64,000 nucleotides of DNA from Euphorbia lathyris (GCF_963576675.1 NC_088911.1:79451256-79515255); one strand, 5' to 3'; shown: positions 21,132 to 32,428, counted from the stretch's first letter. The notes: generated from the sequence alone by a model not told the origin. Program-made: numbers and translations.

Positions 21132-23457
21132 ATGTCGAACCCCGACCTTGACTTCGCACCGTTCGATGAGAGCTACGTCCGCGAGGTTTCTTATGAAGTT
21201 GATGAGATGGTTGATGAAGTTTCCACCAGTTCTCATGGGTCTGATTCCCACCCCGCTGACTTCCTCCACCTGGCGAATACAACCGACGAGGGTCTAGGTT
21301 TTGACCCTAAGAAGTTGATTCCGCCACCTGTCCCAACCCCCCGTTTGTTACCAAAGAGGGACAGGTCGGGAAGCCTAGTTTGTCGTGAGACCATTGAGGA
21401 TTTGCGGGTGCAATATCCTTGGCTCCAAGGTCTCGAGACCATCATTCCCGGGGAGGATAGAGGACCGGGCGATTACCCAAAGGGGTATTTCACCATTTTC
21501 GTCGCCCAGATTATCTGCGGCTTCACTTATCCGCTGGCGGATGAGATTGCTTCCGTCCTCGGCGGTTACGGAATCGCACCCGGGCAGTTACATCCAAATG
21601 GATGGGCCGACTTGACCCTGGATAAATTTCTGGCGGATTGTTTGGAGGTTCCTTTCTCGCTTAAAATTTTCTCCAAGCTTCATCATTTCAAGAGTTCGGC
21701 GGGGTATTTCACTTTCATCCGCCAGAGCGGATACTATGGTTTTGACGAGAAGCTGAACAAGATCCGCGAGTGGGATCGCTCTTACTTTTTTATCAAGTTT
21801 AATGAGGGAAATCCGAACTTCCTTCGCCATTGGGGCCGGCCCAATGTGAAGAGTTTGAACTTCGGTTATCCCAACGAGGAAGAATCCGCCGTCATCAAGT
21901 TCCTGAAGAGTACCCCTCCTTTTGTATGGACATATGATCAGGCCTTCCATATGCTAAAGAGCCGAGTAGCGATTGCCTACCGCGAGGGGGATCGCGTGGT
22001 CTATATCCCTTATCGCGTTTTTGTACAAGGTACTTTTTATTTCCAAGTTGATGATTTCTTTTAACCCTTTGCAGGGGTGATCCTTTATCTCAAATCGCTG
22101 CAGATCGGGAGGCTAAAGCCCTAGCGAGAAGGAAGAAGCGGATGGCGGGAACCGCCTCCGTTGTAGGGGTGGATTCTTCTGGAGGAACGATTCCTTCCAT
22201 TGAGGCGGCTTCTCCTGTAAGGGCCTCCGTTTCACAAGGTCCCGCTTCTACCTCCGAGGATCTTCCTTTGACGAGGAAGCGGAAGATAAGTGCGGATACA
22301 GAGTCTTCTCATCCCAAGAAGAAGAACACCTCCGTGTCCCTTACTGTTGGCGGTACACCCGTATCCACCTCATCCAAAGGAAAGAGCAGTACCCCAATTC
22401 ATGAGGTATCTTGATCTATTCCCTCTTTCTATATTGCTACTTTTTTCCTCATGAGCTATCTGCTGTTCTCTTGATATTTTTCTTTACGCCTTTGCAGCCA
22501 ATTCCCGACATCAGCGGATGGTGGACTAGGACCTTTGGCATGGCCGTGAGTTTTTCTTGCAAGGACATTGTCTCTTCCATATGCAATGTCCTCGGGCGGC
22601 TTCCCTCTGCTTCCCGTGTGCGCGAACAAGTACCGCTCCCTACCGCTGTGGAGGGGATCGAGAAGCGTTCTGTAGAGGTATATTGTTGCTTGTCATTCTC
22701 TTTCAAGGATCTTGCGTCCATTGTAACCGCCTATTTCTATTCGCCCTTTTTTATTCGTGAGCCGTCTTATATGCAGATTATCAATTTCGCTGAGGGCATT
22801 CTCCGAAGGCATGCCGAGCGAGCCAAGGAGTTGGAAGGTCTTGGTACTGAATTGGCGACTCAGAAGTCGCTTTATGATGATGTCCAAGGGAAGGTGAAGG
22901 TCCTAGAAGGCGCCCTTCAGAAGGCTGTGAGCGAGAAGGAGGAGGCTCTTAAATCTCTTCAGGCTAAGTTCGATGAGCTGCGAAAGGCCCTCGATGATCT
23001 AGCTGATTCCAAGGAGACACAAAAGAAGAGGGCTGAGGAAATTCTGGCTGAAGACGGTGCCCGCATCTACTGGTATGGGGAGCGGATTCATGCCGCTTAT
23101 GAGCATGGACATCAGGGTCTCGTACTTAACCGCCCCAAGGTTCCCATCCCTGAAAAGGATTTAACTGAGAAGTGGGACAAGCTGGAAGCCGAGGATGCTG
23201 ATATGGATGAGGTACTCCTCTTAGATTGGAAGAGTTTTCAGGAATCTCCAATTATCGGCGAGATCCCTACCCAGAATGCGGAAGAAGGGGCACCGCAGGA
23301 CATCTCTCAGCTTGAGCAAGAGGTACCGCCCTCTGAAGCAGTTATTGATTCGAGGGTTGAGGATTCGCTTGAAGTAGATCCGCCCACTGGAGGAGATGAG
23401 GGAGTCGCTGGAGGCGAGGAAAGCAATAGGGGTGAAGGAGAGGAAGCTGTAGCATAG
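21132..23457 (+). CDS. Antisense spliced gene of the Tat element (Transposase_28-like)
   Basis: Lies antisense to gag-pol, between pol and the 3' LTR. Exon 1 (21132-22029) encodes a 'putative gypsy-type transposon' (Transposase_28/PF04195-like) domain, with the segment DYPKGYFTIFVAQIICGF and following residues. Joined by GT-AG introns 22030-22103 (74 nt) and 22406-22497 (92 nt), the reading frame stays open to the stop at 23457, about 719 residues. A further GT-AG candidate (22678-22776, 99 nt) keeps frame whether spliced or not and would give 686 residues. The C-terminal half has a long coiled coil (about 22790-23050) and an acidic tail. Antisense additional ORFs are known in Tat elements; the exon structure here is my inference. 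Confidence 0.75.
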
Positions 23458-23737
23458 TTTAATTTATATTTGGACTTTTTGTAACAAACTGCCCGTATAT
23501 ATTAATTTTCTTTCACTTGCCGCTTTGCCTATACGTGCGATTATTGTCACTTTATTTTCATGTATGATCCTTGCCTTTTGCCGACTTCATACTTGTAATT
23601 CTTCATAGTAATTTTTGCTTTCGCTAGGGTGGCCAAACCCTTTTTGCAATTTTTAAGTACTCGTTTATTCGCTTAATTTTATGCCTTACTCTATTATTTT
23701 TCTTTCGAAAATAATATAATCATAAGGTTAATCATAA

Positions 23738-23970
23738 GGTTTTGCGAGTGATGCGTAATCATGCATCCGCCTTTCTTTAATAGGCAACACATTTATGTGT
23801 TTTTTGAGTTTAACCCTAAGGGTTTTGCGAGTGATGCGTAATCATGCATCCGCCTTTCTTTAATAGGCAACACATTTATGTGTTTTTTGAGTTTAACCCT
23901 AAGGGTTTTGCGAGTGATGCGTAACCATGCATCCGCCTTTCTTTAATAGGCAACACATTTATGTGTTTTT
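23738..23970. repeat. 83-bp tandem repeat, 2.8 copies
   Basis: Units start at 23738, 23821 and 23904 and are almost identical; the third is partial. They lie between pol and the antisense gene. Tat elements are known to carry such tandem arrays in this region, and they can seed satellite DNA. Confidence 0.95.
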
Positions 23971-24161
23971 AAGAACAATCCGCATTCGGGCGTAACATAT
24001 TGAATAAATGTAATAATTGAATACCTTTATTGATAAAGAGAAAAGGTTTATTACATAGGTACACCAACTGTGTGGGATCAAAGCCTCATTAAAACCTTTT
24101 ATCAGAAAACCTAATGGGAAAAACTCATAAAAGGAAAAAGAGTACTCGTCATTTCCTTGAA

Positions 24162-27100
24162 CTACTCGGCCTTTTTATATAGGCGTAGATTCTCTAGATT
24201 CCAGGTGCGCGGGAGCTTCTTTCCGCTCATTTCTTCTATTTCAAAAGTGGCTGGTCCCAGCTTCTTGGATACTTTGTATGGTCCGATCCAGTTGACGCCC
24301 AGCTTGCCTTTGCCATCTCTGGATTGTATTTTATCCGCTTTTTTCAAGACCAAGTCGTTCTCGTTGATTATTACTTTTCGCACTCTTCTGTCATGATATT
24401 TCTTGATTCTATTGCGGTATACTGCCATTCGCATGTAAGCTTTTTCTCTTCGTTCCTCCACAGAATCCAAAGCATCTCTAATGTTGATAGGATTTTGTGT
24501 GTCGCAATAATAAATTATCCGATCTGTGGGCGACTTGATTTCAACAGGTAGGACTGCTTCGGCTCCATAAACTAGCGAGAAAGGTGTTTCACCTGTTGCT
24601 GCCTTTACAGAGGTTCTGTATGCCCACAACATATGGGGTATCTCATCCGCCCAACCTGTTTTTTTGTCTCCTAGCCGCTTCTTGATGCCTTGAATCATGG
24701 CCCTGTTGGTAACCTCCGTCATACCATTCGATTGGGGATGGTTTACGGAAGAAAAATGATTTTTGTCCCCATGCTTTCGCAGTATGCTTTGAACTTGGCA
24801 CAGTTGAACTGGGTGCCATTGTCGGTTATAAGCTTTTGCGGGATTCCAAATCGCATGATAATGTTCTCTCGTAAGAACTCGATCATTCGCTCAGGTGTTT
24901 GTGCGGTTACTGCCTCCGCTTCTACCCATTTGCTGAAGTGGTCAACTGCGACTATCAAGTACTTCCTTTTCTTTGTCGTTTCTGGGAATGGACCCACTAT
25001 ATCGATTCCCCATGTTGCGAATGGCCACGCCATCATTATAGCGATTTGTTCGGCTCCGGGAACATGCTTTTCATTCGCATGTATTTGACAATTGTGACAT
25101 TCCGCAACCATCTTCTGGGAATCTTCCACCACCTTGGGCCAGTAGTATCCCATCAGTTTGACCTTTCTTACCAACGCCGCCGAAGCTTCGTGCGCGCCAC
25201 AAATTCCTTCATGTAATTCTAGCAGCACGTAGTCTCCTTCGTTGCGACTAATGCATTTCAACCATGGACATGTGTACGATTTCCGATACAAAGTTCCATC
25301 CCGAATTGAGTATCGAGCTGACTGCCCAATTAGCTTTCTGGCTAAGCTCTTATCAACCGGTAAATCTCCCTGCTCCAGATATTGGCGAATGGGCATCCGC
25401 CAATCTTCATCGTCTTCCAGTTCTTCGATGACCATAATCTGATCGACCTCGAATGCTGGTGCCGATTTTATTTCCAAATTGCATGCCTTTTGACTCCATG
25501 GTTCTCTACTTGCCGCTGCTTTTGCCAATTCGTCAGCCTTTGCATTTTGGCCTCGCGGAACATGCACCATCTCCCAAACGACTCCCTTGTGCGTTAACTC
25601 TTGTGTCAATCTGCCGACTACCTGATGGTATTTTACTAGCTCCTCCTGTTTCACCAGATAATTTTTTGTGATCTGGTTTATCAAGAGTTTGGAATCGCTG
25701 TAGATTACCACTCTTTCTGGGGTGAGTTCATTGAGCAACTTCAATCCGCATATCATTGCTTCATACTCTGCGGCATTATTGGTAGTTTTGAAAGTTAATT
25801 TTGCTGCATAGCACAGGCGAATAACCTCCGGGCCCTTGATGACGACTCCCAGCCCAGCTCCATCTGTAGATAATGCCCCATCTGTGTACATGCTCCACTC
25901 TTCTTTTTGTGCCTTCGGACATTCATCGTCATCCCAGGTGAATTCGTTCACGAAATCGGCGAGTACTTGGCTCTTTAGAGCTGGTCTCCCTTCATAGCGA
26001 ATATCGAATTCTCCCAGGCGAATTGACCATTCCATCAACCGACCGGATGCGTCAGGTTTCTGTAATACCTTTCGCATTGGGATGCCAGTTCTCACAATGA
26101 TGGTATGCGCCTGAAAGTATGGTTTCAATCTAGCCGCCGTGGTTATCACTGCGAGGGCCATTTTGTCCAACTTCGAATACCGGAGTTCTGCATCCTTCAG
26201 GACTTTGCTCACGTAGTACACTGGATATTGTTGCCCTTCTTCTTCTCGCACCATCACAGTGCATATCGCCATATTGGTGACGGATACGTAGAGAAATAAA
26301 TCTTCTCCATCCTTCGGCCTACTCATTAAGGGCGGATAACACAGTAATCGCTTTATCCCCTCGAATGCTTCTTGACAATCCGTCGTCCATTCAAAGGACT
26401 TGGATTTTTTGATGGCATTGTAGAAAGGTAGACATCTCCTAGCTGAGTATGATATGAATCGCCCTAATGCCACCAACCGCCCATTTAGTCTCTGTACTTC
26501 TCTTATGCTCCTCGGCGTTTTCATCTCCATTACTGCTTTAACCTTCTCGGGATTCGCCTCAACTCCCTTGCCGCTAACAATGAAACCCAGGAACTTTCCC
26601 GCTCTTGCTCCGAATGTGCATTTCTCTGGGTTCAATTTGAGGCCATATTTGATTAGCACTTCCAGGATTTCTTTGATATCCTGCGGGTGGTCTTGCATTT
26701 TCTTGCTTTTGATGATCATGTCATCAACGTAGATCGAGAAGTTCTCGCCGGATTTGTCTGAAAATATCTTGTTCATCATCCTCTGGTATGTTGCTCCCGC
26801 GTTTTTCAATCCAAAGGGCATCACCTTGAAGCAATAAGTCGCCTGGTGAGTTATGAACGATGTTTTGATTTCATCCGCCTTCTCCATGGGTATCTGATGG
26901 TAACTGGATTTCACGTCGGTGAATGATAAAGCTTCATATCCTGCAGTTCCATCTACCAATATATCAATGTTAGGAAGCGGATACATATCCTTTGGACATG
27001 CCTTGTTCAGATCTTTGAAGTCGACGCACATTCTGTACGTTCCATTTGGCTTTTTGACTAGCACCACATTGGCTAACCACTCCGGATAGGTGACTTCTCG

Positions 27101-27460
27101 AATTGCATCTGACTTTAGCAAATCCGCCACTGCTTTTTCAATCGCCTTTTGCCGCTCAGGAGCATGTCCTCTCTTTTTCTGTCGCACTGGGGTTGCACCT
27201 TTGTCTACATTCAAACGATGGATTGCTACGTCTGGACTTATTCCTTTCAGTATTTCATTTGGGGCGGCAAATGCCGACTCACATTGGACCAGCACCTCGG
27301 CAATGGCTTTCTTCGTTTCTTCGGGGAGGCCCGTCGCTATTCGCACATTTTTGTCGCTTGAGATGGCGAATAGTTCCGTTTCTCCCAATGCTTCCGCTGG
27401 CAACTTCTCCTCTACCCTATCTTCCTCGTCTGGCTTTGGTTCAAGTGACAATGTATAGGC
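24162..27460 (-). pseudogene. Tat pol: RT, RNase H, archaeal RNase H, integrase
   Basis: Domains in order from 27460 down: reverse transcriptase (YVDD at residues 241-244 of the open part), RNase H, a second archaeal-type RNase H (YTDGA, NNAAEYEA, YSDS, KADELAK, so all four acidic residues are seen), and integrase with the HHCC finger (…GICGAHEASA…CHNC). The DDE core (GIDIVGPF, TDNGTQF) follows. One base is missing from a T run (plus coordinates 24752-24756), which shifts the frame just before the catalytic Glu (HPQSNG…TE). The rest, including the C-terminal GPYKV/RTWN part, is intact to 24162. The frame is the same as gag-protease, separated only by a UAG. Confidence 0.9.
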
Positions 27461-29767
27461 CTATTGAGATACAAGTTGATCACCTTCAACTATGACTCGC
27501 CCTTGGTGTGTTGGTAAATGTAATGTTAAATGCTTCATTGAGATGAGCGACTCCGTTTCTGACAGGAATGGGCGTCCCAGAATTATGTTGTAGGCCAATG
27601 GGAGATCAACAATTGCGAATTCTAAATCACCTCGCCATTTTAGCTTTTTATCGCCCATTTCTGCCTCCAACACCACCTGTCCACTTGTTTGAGAGGATTG
27701 ACCCCCAAAACCTGTTACATCCATGAATGTATGTTCCACTCGCTCGTCATTAATTCCCAACTTGTTGAATGCAGTTCGAGTAATAACATTACAAGAACTG
27801 CCAGTATCAATAAGGACCCGCTTGACGTCCCATCCTTCTACAGCCATTGTAATCACCAAAGCATCCGCATGCGGCTCCGTGATTCGCGCGAATGAGTAAT
27901 TGAGGGCATCCCCCCTATGAGTGTTGCTTTTTCGCTGTTCACGGCGAGCTCTTTTTATTGGAGGCTCATAGATCCCGCCGACTATCACGTTTATCACTCC
28001 TTTTTTATGCTTCTTTTCGGGCCTTGCCTCTTCTTCATGTGGTAACGTTGCTTTCTCGTCACTAGTCTCCTTTCGTACAAATTGATTCAGCTTGCCCCTT
28101 TCGATCAGCCTTTCAATCTCCTTCTTCAATTCATAGCAATCGTTCGTGTCGTGGCCGTTCAATCTGTGGAACCTGCAATATTTGTTAGGATGTCGCCCCA
28201 AACTGGTTCGACCTTTTACCTCGGGGAACCGCACATCCTTCTTCAGGTGGCTCTTTTCGATCCAAAGTAACACCTCCTGGCGAGTCGTGTTTAATGGTGT
28301 CTGATATCCGCCACTTTGAAAGGGGCAATCGCCTCTTCGAACAAAATTACTTTTGGACTGGGTCTGGCGCCGATTGTCCGAAGTGGATCTAGCGGCATCT
28401 CTTTCTCGCCGGGTTTGACCCCTATGTTCCCTGTTGACATCATCCACTTCCATGAATTCCTTTGATATTTTCATGAGCTCGGCCACTGTGCGCGGCTTGT
28501 TGCGGATGATTTCCTCCCGCATACTCCAATCTGTGGTTCCATCTGCCATGATGTTGCGGATGCTCACGATATCCGGGTTTTGCAATCGCACCAGAATATC
28601 GTTGAATGCGACAACAAATTCCCTTAGGGAATTATAGTTCCTCTGTTTGATCTCCTTCAGCTGCCTATCCGTCACATCCGCTGCTTTACAGCCCACAAAT
28701 TTCGCACAGAAATCCCGACTATATTGATGCCAATTGTGAATAGATTCTGCGGGTAAAGATCGAAACCAATCAGATACGGCTCCGCCCAAAGTTGTCGAGA
28801 ATAACCTGCAAATGATGCTTTCACTCGCTCCTGCAACATCCATTAGTTCTCTGTAGTTCCTGACATGAGCCTCAGGATCAGAATTTGGATCCCCATAGTA
28901 TTTAGGTATCGCGGGCGCTTTGATTCTGTGATCTGGAATGAATTCCCGCAACGAAGGGGCAAAAGGTGAATCTCTCTGGACCTCTGCTCTCGGCCTAGGC
29001 GAGTACCCCATTCGCTCCATCATGCTTCGTAATTGATCTTCTAAGTCAATATCGGGTATTCGCCGGACTTCTTCCATCCGCTGCTGGTGAATTCTGGGTG
29101 GCATCCACCCGCCCATCGGTGTTGAGACGTGTGCCTGTTGGGGGACTAACCGCTGTCCCGTTATAGGATCAAAGTTCCATGTGTGCTCTCGCCCAGGAGT
29201 CATCAACTCCGAATGTCTGTGAGGAAAAGGTTCCACTTGTTGTAGCGGAAGAGTGCCTTGCACTCCTGGCAACGGTTGGGATGGCTGCCAGGTTGGATGT
29301 ATCGTCGTAATGAGATCTGGGTGCGAGTAGTTGCTCGGGTGGCTGTGTGGGTTTGTGCGACTACTCTGGCCCACTTGATTTGGCGCCTGAGATGGCTGCG
29401 GGAGGGCCGATATGACAGGGATAGTCGGTGATTGTTTTGAGATAACCACAGGTTCTTGAGGAGCAGCCGCCACGGCGGTATTGTGTTCGGCGAGGGCAGT
29501 TAGTAAATTAATCATTCGATCTCCAGCCGCCTGGCTCATGTTCGAAGCCAAGACTTGTCCTGCCATCTGCACGAAATCACTATTGGACATTTCCATCTCA
29601 GTTTGCACTTGGACTTCCAATAAGGGACTCAATTGTCCCGAAGGACCCGATGAGCTAGGCACCACAGGCTGTGTACTTGCAGGTTGCGAATTCGCAATCC
29701 GTGGTCCCCTGGAGTTCATACTGGTTGATCTAGTGGTAACGCCGGTCGTTCGTGATGGTTCTGACAT
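27461..29767 (-). CDS. Tat gag-protease polyprotein
   Basis: 768 residues from ATG at 29767. A disordered N-terminus (Ser/Thr/Gln/Pro rich) is followed by the retrotransposon gag domain (about residues 290-470, LGGAVSDWFRSLPAESIHNW). Next comes a CX2H-type finger-like segment (CRFHRLNGHDTNDC) and an aspartic protease with DTGSS starting at Asp654. It assembles virus-like particles and cleaves the polyprotein. The frame ends with UAG at 27463-27461, and pol continues in the same frame. The stop may be a nonsense change or a read-through site. Confidence 0.88.
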   Translation of the reverse strand: MSEPSRTTGVTTRSTSMNSRGPRIANSQPASTQPVVPSSSGPSGQLSPLLEVQVQTEMEMSNSDFVQMAGQVLASNMSQAAGDRMINLLTALAEHNTAVAAAPQEPVVISKQSPTIPVISALPQPSQAPNQVGQSSRTNPHSHPSNYSHPDLITTIHPTWQPSQPLPGVQGTLPLQQVEPFPHRHSELMTPGREHTWNFDPITGQRLVPQQAHVSTPMGGWMPPRIHQQRMEEVRRIPDIDLEDQLRSMMERMGYSPRPRAEVQRDSPFAPSLREFIPDHRIKAPAIPKYYGDPNSDPEAHVRNYRELMDVAGASESIICRLFSTTLGGAVSDWFRSLPAESIHNWHQYSRDFCAKFVGCKAADVTDRQLKEIKQRNYNSLREFVVAFNDILVRLQNPDIVSIRNIMADGTTDWSMREEIIRNKPRTVAELMKISKEFMEVDDVNREHRGQTRRERDAARSTSDNRRQTQSKSNFVRRGDCPFQSGGYQTPLNTTRQEVLLWIEKSHLKKDVRFPEVKGRTSLGRHPNKYCRFHRLNGHDTNDCYELKKEIERLIERGKLNQFVRKETSDEKATLPHEEEARPEKKHKKGVINVIVGGIYEPPIKRARREQRKSNTHRGDALNYSFARITEPHADALVITMAVEGWDVKRVLIDTGSSCNVITRTAFNKLGINDERVEHTFMDVTGFGGQSSQTSGQVVLEAEMGDKKLKWRGDLEFAIVDLPLAYNIILGRPFLSETESLISMKHLTLHLPTHQGRVIVEGDQLVSQ

Positions 29768-29807
29768 GTTCTTCGAGTACCTTTAACCAAATGTTGGTAA
29801 AAAAGGT

Positions 29808-29825
29808 CCACGCTCACCGCACCAA
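29808..29825 (-). promoter_or_regulatory. Candidate primer-binding site of the Tat element
   Basis: Immediately inside the 5' LTR, on minus the sequence reads ttggtgcggtgagcgtgg. It begins with TTGG next to the LTR end as PBS sites do. The priming tRNA is not identified. Confidence 0.45.
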
Positions 29826-30334
29826 TGATAACTTGCCGGATCCGATTTGATATTCTCTGCCAGAGTTACCTGCAAAACAGAACCGGAGACAGGATCTTCG
29901 GAAAAACTCTCCGACGATCAAGTCAGTTTTTGTAAGAAGGTTGGTAATTTGACAATAGTATTGCGAGGAAAATTGTGAGCGTACCTTTTTCCCTCGTTCT
30001 TAAGGCCTTTTATAGGTGTTTTTTAGGTAACCGCCGAGGACGGTTACTCCTTAGTGGGCCACGTTCTGAGGGCGGTTCCCCCTTTTTAGGCCATGTCCCT
30101 TTCGTGGCTTTCATGGCAACGAACGTGGTTCTGAGTGGGAGTCTTGATGCTCCGTTTAGGAATTCGGGGCGGTTACTCGCTTCACCCGTTTCCGCTTATT
30201 CGGGTCCCATTCGGGGCGGTTACTCGCTGCGCCCGCTTCCTTTATTCGGGTCTCATCCGATCTTAGACCATAGGTCTAAGTATGGGCTGGGCCTGCGAAA
30301 TGAATATGACCCGGTTTAGCCTCGCGGGTCATCA
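29826..30334 (-). repeat. Tat element 5' LTR
   Basis: 509 bp, the same length as 20383-20891. Differences seen by eye are about seven, nearly all transitions. One hits the inverted repeat next to the TATA box (gagggcgg became gaggacgg), so the palindrome is intact only in the 3' copy. Confidence 0.93.
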
Positions 30335-30339
30335 ATCTT

Positions 30340-30910
30340 TGATAACGTTGATTAACCTCAACATGTTTGGTTCTATCATATTGAACTGGGTTATTTGCAA
30401 TTATTTAGTTGCCTTATTATATATAATAGCATAGGTTTCTAATGACATATCCCTAGATCACTCAAAATGCATTTTACCCATATAAGGTCACACACTCCAT
30501 GAGCCATTCCTCGAAATTCTACCTCTGTGCATGATCTTGCTACCACTTTTTGCTTCTTCCATCGCCAAGTGACCAAGTTGCTTCCTGTCGGAGATTAATA
30601 TAAGATATATGATTGGGCCTTAACTATAAGCTCGAGCTTTTAGTTCAATTGGTTCCATGACATGGTATCAGAGCCACTATGATCAAACGGTCGAGGGTTC
30701 GAGTCCCGGCAACCTCATTAATTTGTGGAATTAATAAAACACATGGCGGGATGGGCCTATGTTGTGCACGCTGCAAGCCCAATGGGCATTTGTGTGTGGG
30801 GGTGTGTCGGAGATTAATATAAGATATATGATTGGGCCTTAACTATCAGCTCGAGCTTTTAGTTCAATCGGTTCCTTGACACTTCCATAAAGTGTCCATA
30901 CAAGCATGAA
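30340..30910 (-). mobile_element. Ty1/copia remnant, right part (RNase H)
   Basis: Read on minus it encodes degenerate copia RNase H: SNLVTW then …VVARSCTEVEFRGMAHGVCDLIW, followed by several stops. It joins the left part at 20382 once the Tat element and one TSD copy are removed. A miniature LTR element (30586-30881) interrupts it between the SNLVTW-coding part and the sequence upstream. The 5' end merges into a (TA)n tract. Confidence 0.75.
30586..30881 (+). mobile_element. Miniature LTR retrotransposon (TRIM/SMART-like), 296 bp
   Basis: Two 77-bp LTRs (30586-30662 and 30805-30881, three mismatches) run from TGTCGG to TGACA. A PBS for initiator Met tRNA (tggtatcagagc, 30663-30674) follows the first, and a purine-rich PPT (gtgtgggggtg) precedes the second. 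A perfect 5-bp TSD (cttcc) lies at 30581-30585 and 30882-30886. There is no coding capacity. It also contains an A-box-like (30641-30652) and a perfect B-box sequence (30696-30706). It is nested in the copia remnant. Confidence 0.93.
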
Positions 30911-30911
30911 T

Positions 30912-30913
<2 letters not shown>

Positions 30914-30962
<49 letters not shown>
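30914..30962. repeat. (TA)n microsatellite
   Basis: About 24 TA units in a row. Confidence 0.95.
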
Positions 30963-30963
<1 letters not shown>

Positions 30964-31173
30964 CAATAATTGATTCATCCAATATATTACTCCTAAACAA
31001 ACTTAAAATTTGATTGTTTCAAAAGTAAAAGTACGATAGAATATGTTAAGAAATGATATATGAATAATTCCAGGTGACTTGATATAAAAGCTTGTTAAAT
31101 TTCATTTGTATTTACGTGCTCGTACCCTACATTTAGTAGGTACTTTACTTACAATTTACAAACTCTAATTAAA

Positions 31174-31740
31174 GGGGAAAGTACGAAAAAAATGTATGTG
31201 GTTTACCCAATTTACAAACAGAGGTCTATGATTTAAAAGTTTATATATAGAGATCCGTGATATATTTTATTTACAAAACAAAGTATTACAATTACACATT
31301 TATGTTCTGATTACAACCAAATATATTTTTATCTTAAGAAATTATTTTTACATATCGATAAAATATAAACCCCCCAAAAAACAACTCTCTAAATCGAACA
31401 ATAAATCATATGGTGGATATTTTACGTTTTTTACTAATTTGATAGTTTATGAACTAAATTAATATTAAAATTCATTTTACAAAGTTGCAATTTAATTTTG
31501 GGTTTATGTTTTGTCAATATATAAATGTAATTTCATAAAAAAAAATTAAAAATGCTCTTAATTGTTATCAAAATTTAACAATGTAATTTTTTTTTTGAAA
31601 ACGTTTTAACAATGTAATTTTAAATACTTTGTTTTGTAAAAAAAAAAAACATACTACATAACTTTATTTGCAAACTTTTAAACCACGGACCTCTATTTAT
31701 AAATAAGGCAAACCACGAGCATTTTTTTTATACTTTGTCC
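31174..31740. mobile_element. Mutator-type foldback MITE upstream of the ALOG gene
   Basis: The left end (ggggaaagtac…) is inverted at the right end (…tactttgtcc). Similarity continues inward for over 100 bp, including 'gtggttt' and 'cagaggtct' blocks. Flanks are ctaattaaa (31165-31173) and ttaattaaa (31741-31749), a 9-bp TSD with one mismatch. No genes. Confidence 0.75.
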
Positions 31741-32032
31741 TTAATTAAATTTAAGTGAAAAAGCAAAACCTATATGTGAGTGTAAACCACAATTACAGCT
31801 TCACAAAAAGGAAAAGAAATGGCATTTTCCTTGTAAACAGATGCATATACATATATATAATCATGATCACTGGAAGATTTGCAAAGTTGATTCTTTTTAA
31901 ATGCAAAAATTTGTTGATTGTGAAAGTTCGAAGATTTGTTCAATAATCTCCATCATTAGAGATTTGATTTGTTGTGAATGCCTCATGTACAGTGATAAGA
32001 AGCAGTTCTTTTGGGCAAATGGCCCCACATAT

Positions 32033-32285
32033 ATGCATTAACCTTTGAAATTAGATTGCAAGTTGTAAGGGTGGTTTCATCGGTAACATAATGACTCTTA
32101 TAGTATTTTCATATGAGTTTGATTTCTACTGTTATTGTTAAAATCTCTGATAGCTCCATATAAAATTATATATATGCATTAAGCTTTGAAATTAGATTGC
32201 AAGTTATGGCCTATAAAGGTGGTTTAAGTAGAAATTCGATTTCCGCTGTCATTGTTGAAGTCTATATATAATTTTTGCTCTAAAT
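32033..32285. repeat. Imperfect 141-bp tandem duplication in the ALOG upstream region
   Basis: The block atgcattaacctttgaaatt and its continuation at 32033 recurs at 32174, and further shared pieces follow (tttctactgttattgtt and tttccgctgtcattgtt). It lies 600-850 bp upstream of the start codon. Confidence 0.7.
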
Positions 32286-32428
32286 ATTTTTTGTTTTTTT
32301 AGAATAAAAAGGTTGGAAGTGGAAATGAAAAAAGGGCAATATAGGTAGTTGGAAAAGAGGAGTTGTCAATCAATACTATTACTAGTTGAAGAAAACAAAA
32401 TCATATTATTCCCATTCCCTTGTAGTAT

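Larger units (their letters stand above)
20383..30334 (-). mobile_element. Complete Ty3/gypsy Tat-lineage (Retand-like) retrotransposon
   Basis: Length is 9,952 bp, with two 509-bp LTRs and a perfect 5-bp TSD (atctt, 20378-20382 and 30335-30339). Direction is minus. Order from the 5' LTR at right: gag-protease, RT-RNase H, archaeal-type second RNase H, integrase, tandem-repeat region, an antisense gene, then the 3' LTR. The second RNase H and the antisense gene place it in the Tat lineage. The LTRs differ at about 7 positions by eye (near 1.4%), so insertion is fairly recent. It is inserted in a Ty1/copia remnant. Confidence 0.95.

Noticed and set aside
30641..30715. Possible tRNA gene
   Set aside because: A and B boxes are present but there is no cloverleaf with a proper acceptor stem, and the region is the LTR/PBS of a miniature retrotransposon.
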